From the NCBI GenBank assembly GCA_041744575.1, contig JBGTKP010000041.1, positions 1 to 62,231 of the forward strand: a DNA stretch of 62,231 nucleotides, given 5' to 3'. This DNA comes from JTS-RE37 sp041744575 (lineage in GTDB: Bacteria > Bacteroidota > Bacteroidia > Flavobacteriales > Flavobacteriaceae). Position 1 is the stretch's first letter, and every line of letters starts with the position of its first letter. A program made the translations under genes and the position numbers. Below, one piece after another: positions 44,328 through 53,610 of this stretch. The notes below the pieces were generated by a model. That model searched no databases and was not told the origin of the DNA. It saw nothing but the letters and a program-made list of their open reading frames with translations.

Positions 44328-46076
44328 TCAACCCGAATATATTTTTGGTTCAAGCCATAAAAAGGACATCCCGGACAAAAATAAAAGAAAGAACCAGATG
44401 ATTGATATCGGACGGGAACTTATCTGGGAGTTCCGGCTCGTTGATTTTCCGGAAAAGGCAAGCGCGTTGGCATCCATGGTTGCTATGGTCCGAAGGGAAC
44501 GCCACTGGGTGGAATCCATCACATAAAAGGGATAGGATGATGTGCTGTCCCCTGAAATTTCCATCTTACTCCAACCAATTTCCCGCGGAAAAGTAATGCC
44601 TTCCCATACATAGGGTAAATCTATCTTCGAGGCCAAGGGAACAACAAAACTGTCTTTGTGAATAACCTCCGGCCTTTTTAATTCCTTCCTCACTTCAAAA
44701 TGAAATGGCTCGTCTTTATAGACATGTTTGGTCAGGGCATCCCACTCTGCAGAGGGATCTGCCCTGCGTGAAATCACAGAAAGGATATCCGCCCATATTT
44801 TCCTGAATTGATTCTGGTGGCCATCCAGCAAAAGACGGTAGGTATTCTGTAGGACGGTGAGTCCCAGTCGTCCTTTACCCATCCGCTTGTAGCCTGTTAA
44901 AATGCCCTCTGCGCTGGCCTGTTGCGTCTGCAATCCAAATTCTTCCTTTAAAATAAAAGGCCACTTTTCTACTTTGACACCGGGCCAGCCCTTCAGGGTA
45001 ACGGAAACGGTATTGTCACTGCTCATCAGAAAATCACCTAAGTTGCCTGTCGACTTTAAATAGAGTTGGTCTGATTGGATAAATACGCCGAGACCGCCTT
45101 CTCTGATAGCCTTCTCAAGAGTAGTCCTGAATGGCCCTGACAGCTTTCGGTAAGCCTCTGCATCAATGATTAAAAGATCGAACTGATCCAAGTTCTTTGT
45201 GGTGAACGCAAAGGATGCACCAGCTTCCATATTCAGATATTCCGTTTTAAAACGGTTTCGGCTGACCTGGCTTCTTACCATAAGCTGGTGGCCTGATTCG
45301 GCCAGGTAATTTTTGAGATACCGGGTTTCAAAGGTGGGAAACCCATTCATTATCCATATTTTCAATTTGTTAACAGGCTTTATGCTTACCGGAAGTAATT
45401 CTTTGCTAAGTTCCTTTCCTGAGGAATCTTTCTCGGCTATGGAGAACAAGTAGTTACCACTCGCCTTAAGTTCCGTAGATAGCTGAAATGCCTGCTCCTT
45501 TTCTTTCCCTAGTACAAGAGAGTCAAGATTAACCCCACCAGGACCACTCAGAACAAGGCGGTTATTTTTTACAGGGCGGTTATATATGCCATCAACCCTA
45601 AGAATATCACCAGGAATACCTTCACGGGGATGTTGTAATTTCACAATTCCCCGCGGCATGCTTCCCGGTACAAAAGTGACCGGAAGCCGTTGCAGTTGCC
45701 AGAGATCAAACGCCTGAACTCCCTCCCCCATCACATATAGTTCCTTGAGATTTAGCAGACTGTCAGGGAGTGAACGGTTGGGGTGGTAATTAAGCACCTT
45801 CAGACCCCTGTGTACTTTTCGCAGACTGTCCAGTTGTTGCTTTCTGAAACCTTCCGTCAATAGCGCCATCCTGCCGGAGGTAGATTTTATGGTAGGTCTG
45901 ATAACAAGCATGACCAGGGCAAAAACAGTCAGCAGGGCCACGAATCCCTTTACAAAGAACCGGGGTTGGGGAAACTGCCGCCATTCCTTCCAAAGGAAGA
46001 TCATCCAGACAATCAGCGCGCCAACTAACAGGGGCCAGATCCAATCCTGATTTTCTGAAATGAGATTATGGATCAT
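44328..46076 (-). CDS. Large membrane protein of the MoxR/DUF58 operon
   Basis: A 582-residue protein with two N-terminal membrane helices (about residues 13-30 and 42-62) and one near the C-terminus (about 558-575), leaving a large exposed part. The middle has Ig-like strands (about 170-245) and then a glutamine-amidotransferase-like segment, FDLLIIDAEAYRKLSG followed by REGGLGVFIQSDQ. This is the layout of BatA-like C-terminal regions, without a VWA metal site. Its start lies 11 bases inside the preceding gene, so translation is coupled. It ends the six-gene operon. Role unknown; probably part of a membrane complex driven by the MoxR ATPase. Confidence 0.7.
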   Translation of the reverse strand: MIHNLISENQDWIWPLLVGALIVWMIFLWKEWRQFPQPRFFVKGFVALLTVFALVMLVIRPTIKSTSGRMALLTEGFRKQQLDSLRKVHRGLKVLNYHPNRSLPDSLLNLKELYVMGEGVQAFDLWQLQRLPVTFVPGSMPRGIVKLQHPREGIPGDILRVDGIYNRPVKNNRLVLSGPGGVNLDSLVLGKEKEQAFQLSTELKASGNYLFSIAEKDSSGKELSKELLPVSIKPVNKLKIWIMNGFPTFETRYLKNYLAESGHQLMVRSQVSRNRFKTEYLNMEAGASFAFTTKNLDQFDLLIIDAEAYRKLSGPFRTTLEKAIREGGLGVFIQSDQLYLKSTGNLGDFLMSSDNTVSVTLKGWPGVKVEKWPFILKEEFGLQTQQASAEGILTGYKRMGKGRLGLTVLQNTYRLLLDGHQNQFRKIWADILSVISRRADPSAEWDALTKHVYKDEPFHFEVRKELKRPEVIHKDSFVVPLASKIDLPYVWEGITFPREIGWSKMEISGDSTSSYPFYVMDSTQWRSLRTIATMDANALAFSGKSTSRNSQISSRPISIIWFFLLFLSGMSFLWLEPKIYSG

Positions 46077-48267
46077 GCTTCTCCAGTTCCTTTACCGTCA
46101 ATTCATCGAGTTCTCCATAATAACCAGTCCTTTTTTCCGGCTCAGGATCCGGAACAGGTATCACTTTCATAAGTCCTTCCTTAATTGATGAGATCACTTC
46201 CGGCGGTTGCGGGACAGCTTCGGAAAGCCATTGTAGTCCCTGCAAAGTTTTGAGATATTTCCCCGGGGATTCCAGTGCTTGTGCCGCAAGTTCCCCTGCC
46301 GCTTTTTCAAATATAAGTTGATCCTCCCTGCTTATTTCAACGAAACCCTTGTTCAATTCTTCCAATCTTCCCAGGGCCAATCTTATATAATGGTAGGCAT
46401 CATCGGTTGACATTTCTTTCCGGTTGCGATAGTTCTGTACCTCTTCCAGATTTCCGCTCAACCTGGTGTCTTCTTTTATAGGCGGAGGATCAAAACCTAT
46501 CCGGTGTACATAGATCCTGGCCGTATTTTTAATTTCCTGTAACAGTTTCAGGGATCGGTATTGATAGGGCAGGGATGCTTCCGGTTGATATAATCTCAGA
46601 TACAATTCGGCGTCCCACATTTCATCCATCGCTTCCAGGAGTTTACTCCTGAGTGAGCGTTCAACCTGTTTGGATGCTTCCTCATTATCATGATCATGCA
46701 AATAGGCACTTAGGGGATTTTCATTTTTATCTTCCCTGACTTGTTTTGGATTCTGAGGGAGCGGATCATGTTCACCATCATGATTGTGGGTGTAATTGGC
46801 CAAGCCTTCTTCCGCTCCGGATGTGTTGTCCGTGGGAGCAGAGGAGGGAGATGCACCATCCGCATCCTCTTCTCCCATAAAAGCCCCGTACTTTAAACGA
46901 AGCGATTTCTGGTCAAAACCCAACTCGTTGCTTTTGGTGTTGAAGACAGCTTTTGCCATTTTGGGCTTTTCCCGGATCAGCTTTTCCGTATCTATGATCA
47001 GCTGCCTCTGGCTTCTGAAATAATCCGGCATGAGATCTGCGGCCATCGTCCCCTCTACGCCAAACTTATTGGTCGCTGTATCACGGATGACAGCAAAATA
47101 AGTTTCACTGTGCGTGGTATTGGGATTTGGAACCCTGACATCCCTGGCTTCCACATAAAAATACAATTCATCTCCCGCTTCCAGCTTCAGACTGTCCAGA
47201 TTCAATTTTTTTGTAAGTTCCAGGGTTTTCATGCCCTTAGTAACCTGGTTGTCAAAGGACAAACGTTCTTCCCTGAACTTAACGGATTCCCCGCTGCCCT
47301 TGCTCACTGTCGCGACAATATGCGCTTCCCGGATACCAAAATCGTCCGTAATGCGGGTACCAAAAGTTATGGTTTTTGAGTCGTCATGATCAAAAATTTT
47401 AAATTGATCCAATCCTTTCATTGTAATACCCGGAGGTTCATCCGGTAAGGCTTCCAGAGAATACAACTCTGAAACATAGGCGTGTCCAAGGGTATCCAGA
47501 AAGCGGAAATTATAAAATCCCGAATGTTTCAGGGAGGTAGACACGGAATAAATACCTCCGTTTTCTTTCATTTTACTTTTCACTCCATTTATGTCGATGA
47601 CAACCTCCCCTACCGGCACATTAAAATGGATCTTCCAGGTAAGTCCGGAGCCTTCTACGGCCCTGACGTTCATGCCGGAGGTTGTCAATGTCCTTTGCCG
47701 GGTATATGCCGGAAAATTGATCGAAAGCTGCTGGCTGTCCGGATAGGGAATCGTTTTTTCCGCGACCACACTGTCTACCGGTCGAAAAAGAATGGTTTCT
47801 GCGGGTTGGATTTTTCTGTCCGTACCTGGAATCAGGAGTTGATAATGATTCAATATGGTACCAAGCGCCAGACATAACAGTGCCAGCATACCGGACCTGA
47901 GCAAGTGGGTGCTGCTCCTCAGGCTCCCTTCCCAATCACCAAGCTGAGACAATACCTTATGCTGCTGTAACCTTGCGATCCCGCTTAATGTATTTTCTCC
48001 GGTCAGCAGCAGTCCGCTGCTGTATTCTGCCTGCGGCAATCGGCTATCCATAAGGCTGCAGATTATTTCGGGGGTGAACGTCCAGGGTTTATAAATAAGG
48101 CAAAGCAGTACTGCCATAAAAATAAATGTCATAAGGCCAAAGAGCCATCCGGCCAGGAAGTAAATGATTATGCCCGGCCCAAATGCATACAGCAAGATCT
48201 CCGCAACTTGTCTCAAAAGCCAACGGTTGCGGATCTGCAGTACTATGTCTTTCCCTGATTCCTTCAT
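46066..48267 (-). CDS. Large membrane-anchored coiled-coil protein, DUF4175-like
   Basis: A 733-residue protein with two close helices (about residues 20-60) and a third near 128-145. A long exposed region follows: beta-rich around 165-380 and then charged and helical, including an acidic, His-rich stretch (NYTHNHDGEHDPLPQNPK, then YLHDHDNEE) near residues 490-525 that could bind metal. The overall plan matches the DUF4175-like proteins found in MoxR-DUF58-BatA operons. It overlaps the BatA-like gene by 4 bases. Biochemical activity is unknown; the assignment to DUF4175 is tentative. Confidence 0.65.
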   Translation of the reverse strand: MKESGKDIVLQIRNRWLLRQVAEILLYAFGPGIIIYFLAGWLFGLMTFIFMAVLLCLIYKPWTFTPEIICSLMDSRLPQAEYSSGLLLTGENTLSGIARLQQHKVLSQLGDWEGSLRSSTHLLRSGMLALLCLALGTILNHYQLLIPGTDRKIQPAETILFRPVDSVVAEKTIPYPDSQQLSINFPAYTRQRTLTTSGMNVRAVEGSGLTWKIHFNVPVGEVVIDINGVKSKMKENGGIYSVSTSLKHSGFYNFRFLDTLGHAYVSELYSLEALPDEPPGITMKGLDQFKIFDHDDSKTITFGTRITDDFGIREAHIVATVSKGSGESVKFREERLSFDNQVTKGMKTLELTKKLNLDSLKLEAGDELYFYVEARDVRVPNPNTTHSETYFAVIRDTATNKFGVEGTMAADLMPDYFRSQRQLIIDTEKLIREKPKMAKAVFNTKSNELGFDQKSLRLKYGAFMGEEDADGASPSSAPTDNTSGAEEGLANYTHNHDGEHDPLPQNPKQVREDKNENPLSAYLHDHDNEEASKQVERSLRSKLLEAMDEMWDAELYLRLYQPEASLPYQYRSLKLLQEIKNTARIYVHRIGFDPPPIKEDTRLSGNLEEVQNYRNRKEMSTDDAYHYIRLALGRLEELNKGFVEISREDQLIFEKAAGELAAQALESPGKYLKTLQGLQWLSEAVPQPPEVISSIKEGLMKVIPVPDPEPEKRTGYYGELDELTVKELEKHDP

Positions 48268-49553
48268 TGTTTTCGAACATAGGCGAGCACGCGTTCAGTA
48301 ATCAGGAGGGTCCCCAATAGCAACCATAACCCTAGTGTAACCTGGGTCGTTCCGTGTTGAGGGATACCTATGCCCGCTAATTTGTAGGGCCTGAACTCCC
48401 TCATGTCCATAGCACGTAGGTCGTAGGGTTTTGCCTCCCCATCTGACTCCGAATTTACACCGAGCATGTACATTATTTGCTCAGGCAAATGTTCTTCAGT
48501 TATGCTTTCAGCATTGAGAAAATCGGTGAGGTGAAATTGCCCCGCTTCTTTTCCGGGCAGTATTAGCCGATCGGCCAGGCTATCCGGCTGAAATGTGAGC
48601 AGACCCTTCGTCGTCTGCGGGGGGGGCTGCGGACTTAACCAGATCAGGAAGCGGTCAGAGGCAACCTTTTCAATCTCTGAGTCCCTAAGGACCTGCAGAT
48701 CTATTTTTCTGTTAAGATATCGGGCGACCGCCCTGATGGCTGCGGAGATATATTCCTTTTCCGCAAGAAAATTATTATGGTATCCCAAAAGGATTTTTGT
48801 AGGCTTTGTTTGTGAAAAAGGTACTTTTTGCTGAGGCGATTCAGCCAATAATTCCAGGCTGTCCTCGGTTTCATTGATTGTGAAGTCCTCGCTTTTAGCA
48901 GGTATCCATTTACTAAAATAAGTAAGGTAACCGGAATTGCTTTCTGCGTATAAAACCTGTACACTGTCATCTGATTGAACGGCCCTCACAGCAGTCCGAA
49001 CCTGATTTCCGGGATCCATGACCACCCAATGAATGTTGCCTTTTACCGCGGGTCGCCTCCCTTTTATTCCGGTGTATCGCGCTTTGGCAAAAACGATGAC
49101 ACTATCCGATGGTAGTTTTTCCAATTGTTGCGCCAGTTGCCAGTAAGATGGCGGGGCCTCATCTACTGCACTTTCAGATTCTGTTATTTCAGGGAATCCG
49201 GATCGGAGCATGCGAACGGAACCTTGTGGCAGGCTATCAATCATGGCGCGGATCATATTGTTCTTCAGAAGAGAATGCTCAATTACATAGGTTATGGGAT
49301 CATTTGAAGGCTTTGCATCCAATTTCGGATCTGCCAGGATCAGGACGAGCAGGGCCAGGACCAACATTCTCAAAATGAGCAACCACCATTCATTGGGATG
49401 GAGGCTATGTGTCTTTCTGGGTTGCTGCTCTGCAATAAACCTGATGCTACCCACCTTGATGGTCTTTACCTTCTTTTGGCTCCAGAGATGGATGGCCAGA
49501 GGTATCAGCAGGGCGGACAGGGCCCATAAAAAAAGTGGGTTTGCAAAATTCAT
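48264..49553 (-). CDS. BatA-like (aerotolerance N-terminal) membrane protein
   Basis: A 429-residue protein starting with the BatA/aerotolerance-regulator N-terminal domain: FANPLFLWALSALLIPLAIH, then a basic segment (SQKKVKTIKVGSIRFI), then a second helix (LLILRMLVLALLVLILADP). The long middle resembles a glutamine-amidotransferase-like fold with no VWA metal-ion site, and a last helix lies near residues 400-420. Bat proteins in Bacteroides were first linked to aerotolerance, and the family generally works with MoxR ATPases in envelope assembly or protein maturation. The gene follows DUF58 with one base between them. Confidence 0.85.
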   Translation of the reverse strand: MNFANPLFLWALSALLIPLAIHLWSQKKVKTIKVGSIRFIAEQQPRKTHSLHPNEWWLLILRMLVLALLVLILADPKLDAKPSNDPITYVIEHSLLKNNMIRAMIDSLPQGSVRMLRSGFPEITESESAVDEAPPSYWQLAQQLEKLPSDSVIVFAKARYTGIKGRRPAVKGNIHWVVMDPGNQVRTAVRAVQSDDSVQVLYAESNSGYLTYFSKWIPAKSEDFTINETEDSLELLAESPQQKVPFSQTKPTKILLGYHNNFLAEKEYISAAIRAVARYLNRKIDLQVLRDSEIEKVASDRFLIWLSPQPPPQTTKGLLTFQPDSLADRLILPGKEAGQFHLTDFLNAESITEEHLPEQIMYMLGVNSESDGEAKPYDLRAMDMREFRPYKLAGIGIPQHGTTQVTLGLWLLLGTLLITERVLAYVRKQ

Positions 49554-49554
49554 T

Positions 49555-50451
49555 TCAGAGTATACTGTTCCTGTTTTTTAAAAAAACCTGTAGTGCCGTT
49601 CCTATATCTTCATCCATACGAAACAGGTGATACGTTATCCCATTGGTCAACAATTCATTTTTAAGAGAATTCATTTCCTTATTCAGCGCGTAAAGGTAGC
49701 CTTCCCTGGCCTGCTTCGAATTTACCTTTCGCTGAATACCACTTTCGAGATCCTCAAAAATGACTTGCCCACTATAGTCAAATGTCAATTCCTGACGTCC
49801 CATTACGTGCAGTACAATTACCTCATTTCTGGATGTTTTTAAACGGGTGATGACGGAGGTAAGTTCTTCATTCTGTTCGTACAAATCCGTAATAAAAAAA
49901 ATTAGTTCCTTATGACTTCTGTCATGGAGTTTTTGCGTGGCTTCCGGGTCAGCCGGCCATCTGCCTTTGTTTTCGATTTGCAGGAGCTCGAGCAAAAACC
50001 TGTTGAATTGTTGCTTTTGTACCCTCGGATACCGGAAATGGAGCCGATGTTCGTTAAGTGCAAATAAGCCTATCGCATCCCCTTGCTTTTGAGCTAAAAA
50101 GGCCAGAGAGGCGGTAAGGACCCTTACAAAATCCATTTTAGAGATCGCGCCTTCTTTATGGCTCATGGAATTACTGGCATCCAGAATAAATTTTACCGCT
50201 ATATGAGTCTCAACTTCAGATTGTTTGATATAGTAGCGCTCAGACCTGGCAAGCATTTTCCAATCGAGCTGCCTGAGATCGTCTCCGGGCTCATATCCGC
50301 GGTATTGGCTGAACTCCATTCCGGGACCCACCCTGCGGCTGTTGTTCAGCCCGGAAAGATACCCATCAACAATGACCCTTGCTATAAGTGCGAGACCGGA
50401 TACCGTCCCGAGGATCTTTGGCTGAAGTAATTGTTGATACCCCTGCTTCAC
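49555..50451 (-). CDS. DUF58 domain protein
   Basis: A 298-residue cytoplasmic protein of the DUF58 family. Two signatures are clear: SQYRGYEPGDDLRQLDWK near residue 47 (the YxxGDDxRxxDW motif) and VKFILDASNSMSHKEG near residue 86 (a VWA-like MIDAS start, DxSxS). The remainder forms a VWA-type fold (LIFFITDLYEQNEEL near residue 185). DUF58 proteins are the constant partners of MoxR AAA+ ATPases and probably present clients or cofactors. The gene directly abuts the MoxR gene, which ends one base before it. Confidence 0.93.
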   Translation of the reverse strand: MKQGYQQLLQPKILGTVSGLALIARVIVDGYLSGLNNSRRVGPGMEFSQYRGYEPGDDLRQLDWKMLARSERYYIKQSEVETHIAVKFILDASNSMSHKEGAISKMDFVRVLTASLAFLAQKQGDAIGLFALNEHRLHFRYPRVQKQQFNRFLLELLQIENKGRWPADPEATQKLHDRSHKELIFFITDLYEQNEELTSVITRLKTSRNEVIVLHVMGRQELTFDYSGQVIFEDLESGIQRKVNSKQAREGYLYALNKEMNSLKNELLTNGITYHLFRMDEDIGTALQVFLKNRNSIL

Positions 50452-51465
50452 CTATCGCATGCCATTTAGTGGAAAGATCGAAGTCTCCAATAAATTTTTG
50501 GTAACATCATCCGAAGTGATCCCTTCGGCTTCCGCTTTGAAATTTACCAGTATCCTGTGCCGTAGTACAGGCAGGGCTACGTGCCGGAGGTCCTCCGGAC
50601 TCACGTGCAGTCTGCCGTACTGAAGCGCCCTTGCTTTTGCCGTAAGGATCATCGCCTGCCCGGCCCGGGGCCCTGCCCCCCAGTTCACCCATTCTTTCAC
50701 AAAGGGGTTGTCAGAGGTTTCCGGACGCGTGGCCCGGATCATGGTGCTTACTGAGGAGATCAGGTCCTTGCTGATAGGGACTTCCCGTACCAGTCTTTGC
50801 AGCCGAATTATTTCCCCGCCATTGATCACCGGGCGTATTTCGGATGGCTTTATGCCTGTAGTATTGTAAAGAATTTCTGTTTCTTCCACCTCAGAGGGAT
50901 ACCCTATCTTTATATACAGCAGAAACCGATCCTGTTGTGCCTCCGGCAAAGGAAAAGTTCCCGATTGTTCAATAGGATTCTGTGTGGCCAGGATAAAGAA
51001 TGGTTTATCGAGTTCATAGGTTTTACCGGAATAGGTAACCTCAAATTCCTGCATGGCTTCCAGAAGCGCAGCCTGCGTTTTTGGGGGTGTCCGGTTGATC
51101 TCGTCCGCGAGGATGATATTTGCAAAAACAGGTCCGCGGTTGAATTCAAAAAATTTCTTTCCCGTGGTATGGTCTTCTTCCAGGATTTCTGTCCCTATGA
51201 TATCAGATGGCATGAGATCAGGCGTAAACTGAATACGTCGGAACTTCAGGTCAATGGCCTTTGCCAGGGTTTTGATCATCAACGTTTTGGCCAGACCGGG
51301 TACTCCTTCCAGCAAGGCGTGCCCTCCGGCCAGTAAGGTGATCAGCAGGTGTTCTATGGTTTCTGTCTGCCCCACGATCACTTTACCGATCTCTTTTTTA
51401 AGCGATTCAATTTTCCCGGTTAACACTTCTACTTCCCGGCCAAGCGTACTTAGTTCTTTATCCAT
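50452..51465 (-). CDS. MoxR-family AAA+ ATPase
   Basis: A 337-residue AAA+ ATPase of the MoxR clade. Walker A is EGVPGLAKT near residue 56, Walker B is NIILADEINRTPPKTQAALLEAM near residues 114-136, and sensor 1 is ATQNP near residue 160, followed by LPEAQQDRFL. The C-terminal lid has WGAGPRAGQAMI near residue 268. MoxR ATPases act as chaperones that mature or activate partner proteins, usually with DUF58 and VWA or Bat proteins, as found here. It follows the DUF4159 gene by 11 bases on the minus strand. Confidence 0.95.
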   Translation of the reverse strand: MDKELSTLGREVEVLTGKIESLKKEIGKVIVGQTETIEHLLITLLAGGHALLEGVPGLAKTLMIKTLAKAIDLKFRRIQFTPDLMPSDIIGTEILEEDHTTGKKFFEFNRGPVFANIILADEINRTPPKTQAALLEAMQEFEVTYSGKTYELDKPFFILATQNPIEQSGTFPLPEAQQDRFLLYIKIGYPSEVEETEILYNTTGIKPSEIRPVINGGEIIRLQRLVREVPISKDLISSVSTMIRATRPETSDNPFVKEWVNWGAGPRAGQAMILTAKARALQYGRLHVSPEDLRHVALPVLRHRILVNFKAEAEGITSDDVTKNLLETSIFPLNGMR

Positions 51466-51476
51466 TCCTTACGGTT

Positions 51477-52112
51477 TTATGCGGTAAGAGCATACATCAC
51501 TATATTCACTCCAAAGCGGGTATTGTCAATTTTATACCAACGTTTATTTCTGAAGTCGTAGTCCCATTCACAACCATAATCCTTGTTGCTGTAAAGCACC
51601 CCAATCCTCCCATTGATCTCTATGGCCTTCAGATACTCATGCACCAGATCATCGCCCCATCCATTCAATTCCTGTGAGGTGGTCGGAGGGCCGTTTTCAA
51701 ACTCGAAAAAAACCTTGTAGAGTTCATGGTCATTGGGAATCTTATTTAACTGGTCGGCCCCAAAAATATCGTGCATCTGACGTTCAAAAGATCTGGCAAA
51801 TAAACCGTCAATGTCATGATTGCAATCATCCACGAATACAAAACCCCCGTTGCGGACATATTTTTCAAAATTTTCCCTTTCCTTTTGTGTAAACTGTACC
51901 AGTTTGTGACCACTCAGATAGCAGAAGGGACACCTGAAAATAGCATCGCTGCTCAGTGAAATAATATTTTCCTGTTTCTCCACCGCCAAAGTGGTGTATT
52001 CGACCAGCGAATTTAGCAGATTGGAAGGCATGCGTTGATCAACATCCCAGTCCCCGGACTCATATTGCAACCTTGTAAAAAAAAACGAATTATCCACTTC
52101 GTCGTTATTCAA
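51477..52112 (-). CDS. DUF4159 domain protein
   Basis: A 211-residue protein of the DUF4159 family, whose fold resembles class I glutamine amidotransferases without their catalytic triad. Recognised segments are FFFTRLQYESGDWDVDQRMP at the start, PFCYLSGHKLVQFTQKERE near residue 60, and GGFVFVDDCNHDIDGL near residue 89. Several conserved His, Cys and Asp residues could bind a metal. No signal peptide is present. The conserved domain starts before the first internal ATG, so the TTG at 52112, just after an in-frame TAA, is taken as start. It heads the MoxR-DUF58-BatA operon. Confidence 0.85.
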   Translation of the reverse strand: MNNDEVDNSFFFTRLQYESGDWDVDQRMPSNLLNSLVEYTTLAVEKQENIISLSSDAIFRCPFCYLSGHKLVQFTQKERENFEKYVRNGGFVFVDDCNHDIDGLFARSFERQMHDIFGADQLNKIPNDHELYKVFFEFENGPPTTSQELNGWGDDLVHEYLKAIEINGRIGVLYSNKDYGCEWDYDFRNKRWYKIDNTRFGVNIVMYALTA

Positions 52113-52212
52113 TTAAATAGGCTTGGCAACTACTGCACTTTGTCCCTCCGGAATGCGTATAAAATTAAGGGCTCTATACGCATTGCACTAAAGGAATTGA
52201 ATCCTCACTAAA

Positions 52213-52250
52213 AAAGAAACCGGTTGTTCTGAAGGATTCAGGACAACCAG
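52213..52250 (-). terminator. Intrinsic terminator downstream of the tldD-pmbA-like pair
   Basis: GGTTGTTCTGAA (52222-52233) and TTCAGGACAACC (52237-52248) form a 12-bp stem with one wobble and a 3-base loop. On the minus strand the stem is followed by a T-rich run (complement of 52210-52218). It lies right after the stop of the PmbA-like gene, so it ends the TldD/PmbA-like transcript. It also separates that transcript from the DUF4159-MoxR operon. Confidence 0.75.
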
Positions 52251-52269
52251 TTTCAGATAAACCAATCTT

Positions 52270-53583
52270 TTAAACGGCATCCGACAGACTTGTGAAGGTA
52301 AAATCCCTTATTTTCATGTAAGGGATGAGATTACCGTTAACACGGACCTGTTTGCCAAGGCTTTCAAGATTATTTAACATGATCACAGGACTTTCATTGA
52401 ACCTGAAATTCTTTATGGGATAGGTGATCTGGCCATTCTCTATATAGAACGTCCCGTCCCGGGTCAGACCGGTATATAAAAGCGTCTGGGGATCAACAGA
52501 CCTGATGTACCAGAACCGGGTTACGAGGATGCCTTTTTTGGTGTCACGAATAAGGTCTTCCAGCGAAGCCGCTCCACCCTGCATGATAAAATTATTGTGG
52601 AAAGGAACGGGTTCCACTCCTTTTTGCTCCGCCCAATACCGGCTGTAGGAGAGATTTTTAACTACGCCATTATCTATCCAACTCATTTTTTTCAAAGGTT
52701 GGCCCGCGCCGTTCCAGGTGGCAGTAGGCGCGTCCTTATGCAACGGGTCGGACCAAATGTTAACGCGTTCATCCACGATCTTCTGCCCTATTTTGTTTCC
52801 ACCTTCCTTTGACATAAAACTTCTGCCTTCATCAGCGGTCCTCGCATCCATGGAGCGGTAAAGATTGGACAGAAGGTTCTCCGATGCGGCGGGTTCCAGG
52901 ATGACGGTATACTTCCCGGGTTCGATGGCCTTGGCTTGTTTTGATTGGATGGCCTTATCGATCGCAATCTGTGAGGCTTCGGCGGCGTCAAACCTGGAGA
53001 TATCATTATAATCCCGGGTGGTCCAGCCCGAGCCTGTTCCGTCGTTGGTCCGCATGGTCACAGTGAAATCAAGATTGGTGACCTTGTTATAGGCAAACAA
53101 CCCTTTGGAATTCATCATGGCATTAAATCCGGCGGAATCATTGAGAAATCCCGCAGCTGTTACCTCCTTTTCCACGGCAGGATTAATACTCATACTGGCC
53201 ACTGACGCCCGGTATTCCGGCGTAATTTTGGCCGTCCCCTCTGCAAAAGTGATCCCCTTGTCATAAGTCTGCGGGCCCAATGGCTCCATAAATTCCGGAT
53301 TTTCAGGCGAAAGTTTCGCCAGTTCCTCAGCACGCATGACCACTTTTTTAAGCGACTCGGCATCAAATTCGTCAATAGTGGCGGTACCTGACTTCTTACC
53401 AAAACTGGATTGCACCACTAGGGACTGGACGGAACTATGACCTGCTGTAGAGACCGTATTTCGGGCATACCGGATATTCCCGCTTTCACTGCCGGTCAGA
53501 TTGACCTCGCAATTGTCCGCTGTGGAAAAGCGCAGTGCCTGCTCCATGATCTTTTTCGCTTCTTCTTCTGTATATATTGCCAT
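52270..53583 (-). CDS. PmbA/TldE-like subunit of the TldD/E peptidase
   Basis: A 437-residue protein of the TldD/PmbA superfamily, of the PmbA (TldE) type: it lacks the HExxxH zinc motif found in TldD. Conserved features include IRYARNTVSTAGHSS near residue 33, the central GKYTVILEPAASENLLSNL near residue 222, SFMSKEGGNKIGQ near residue 255 and the C-terminal TRDGTFYIENGQITYPIKN near residue 380. TldD and TldE form a heterodimer that cleaves peptides threaded into its cavity and, in enterobacteria, matures microcin B17 and degrades CcdA. No export signal is present, unlike its neighbour. It follows the TldD-like gene by 27 bases. Confidence 0.9.
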   Translation of the reverse strand: MAIYTEEEAKKIMEQALRFSTADNCEVNLTGSESGNIRYARNTVSTAGHSSVQSLVVQSSFGKKSGTATIDEFDAESLKKVVMRAEELAKLSPENPEFMEPLGPQTYDKGITFAEGTAKITPEYRASVASMSINPAVEKEVTAAGFLNDSAGFNAMMNSKGLFAYNKVTNLDFTVTMRTNDGTGSGWTTRDYNDISRFDAAEASQIAIDKAIQSKQAKAIEPGKYTVILEPAASENLLSNLYRSMDARTADEGRSFMSKEGGNKIGQKIVDERVNIWSDPLHKDAPTATWNGAGQPLKKMSWIDNGVVKNLSYSRYWAEQKGVEPVPFHNNFIMQGGAASLEDLIRDTKKGILVTRFWYIRSVDPQTLLYTGLTRDGTFYIENGQITYPIKNFRFNESPVIMLNNLESLGKQVRVNGNLIPYMKIRDFTFTSLSDAV

Positions 53584-53610
53584 TTTAAGATGTTTATGTT
53601 GAAGATTTTA

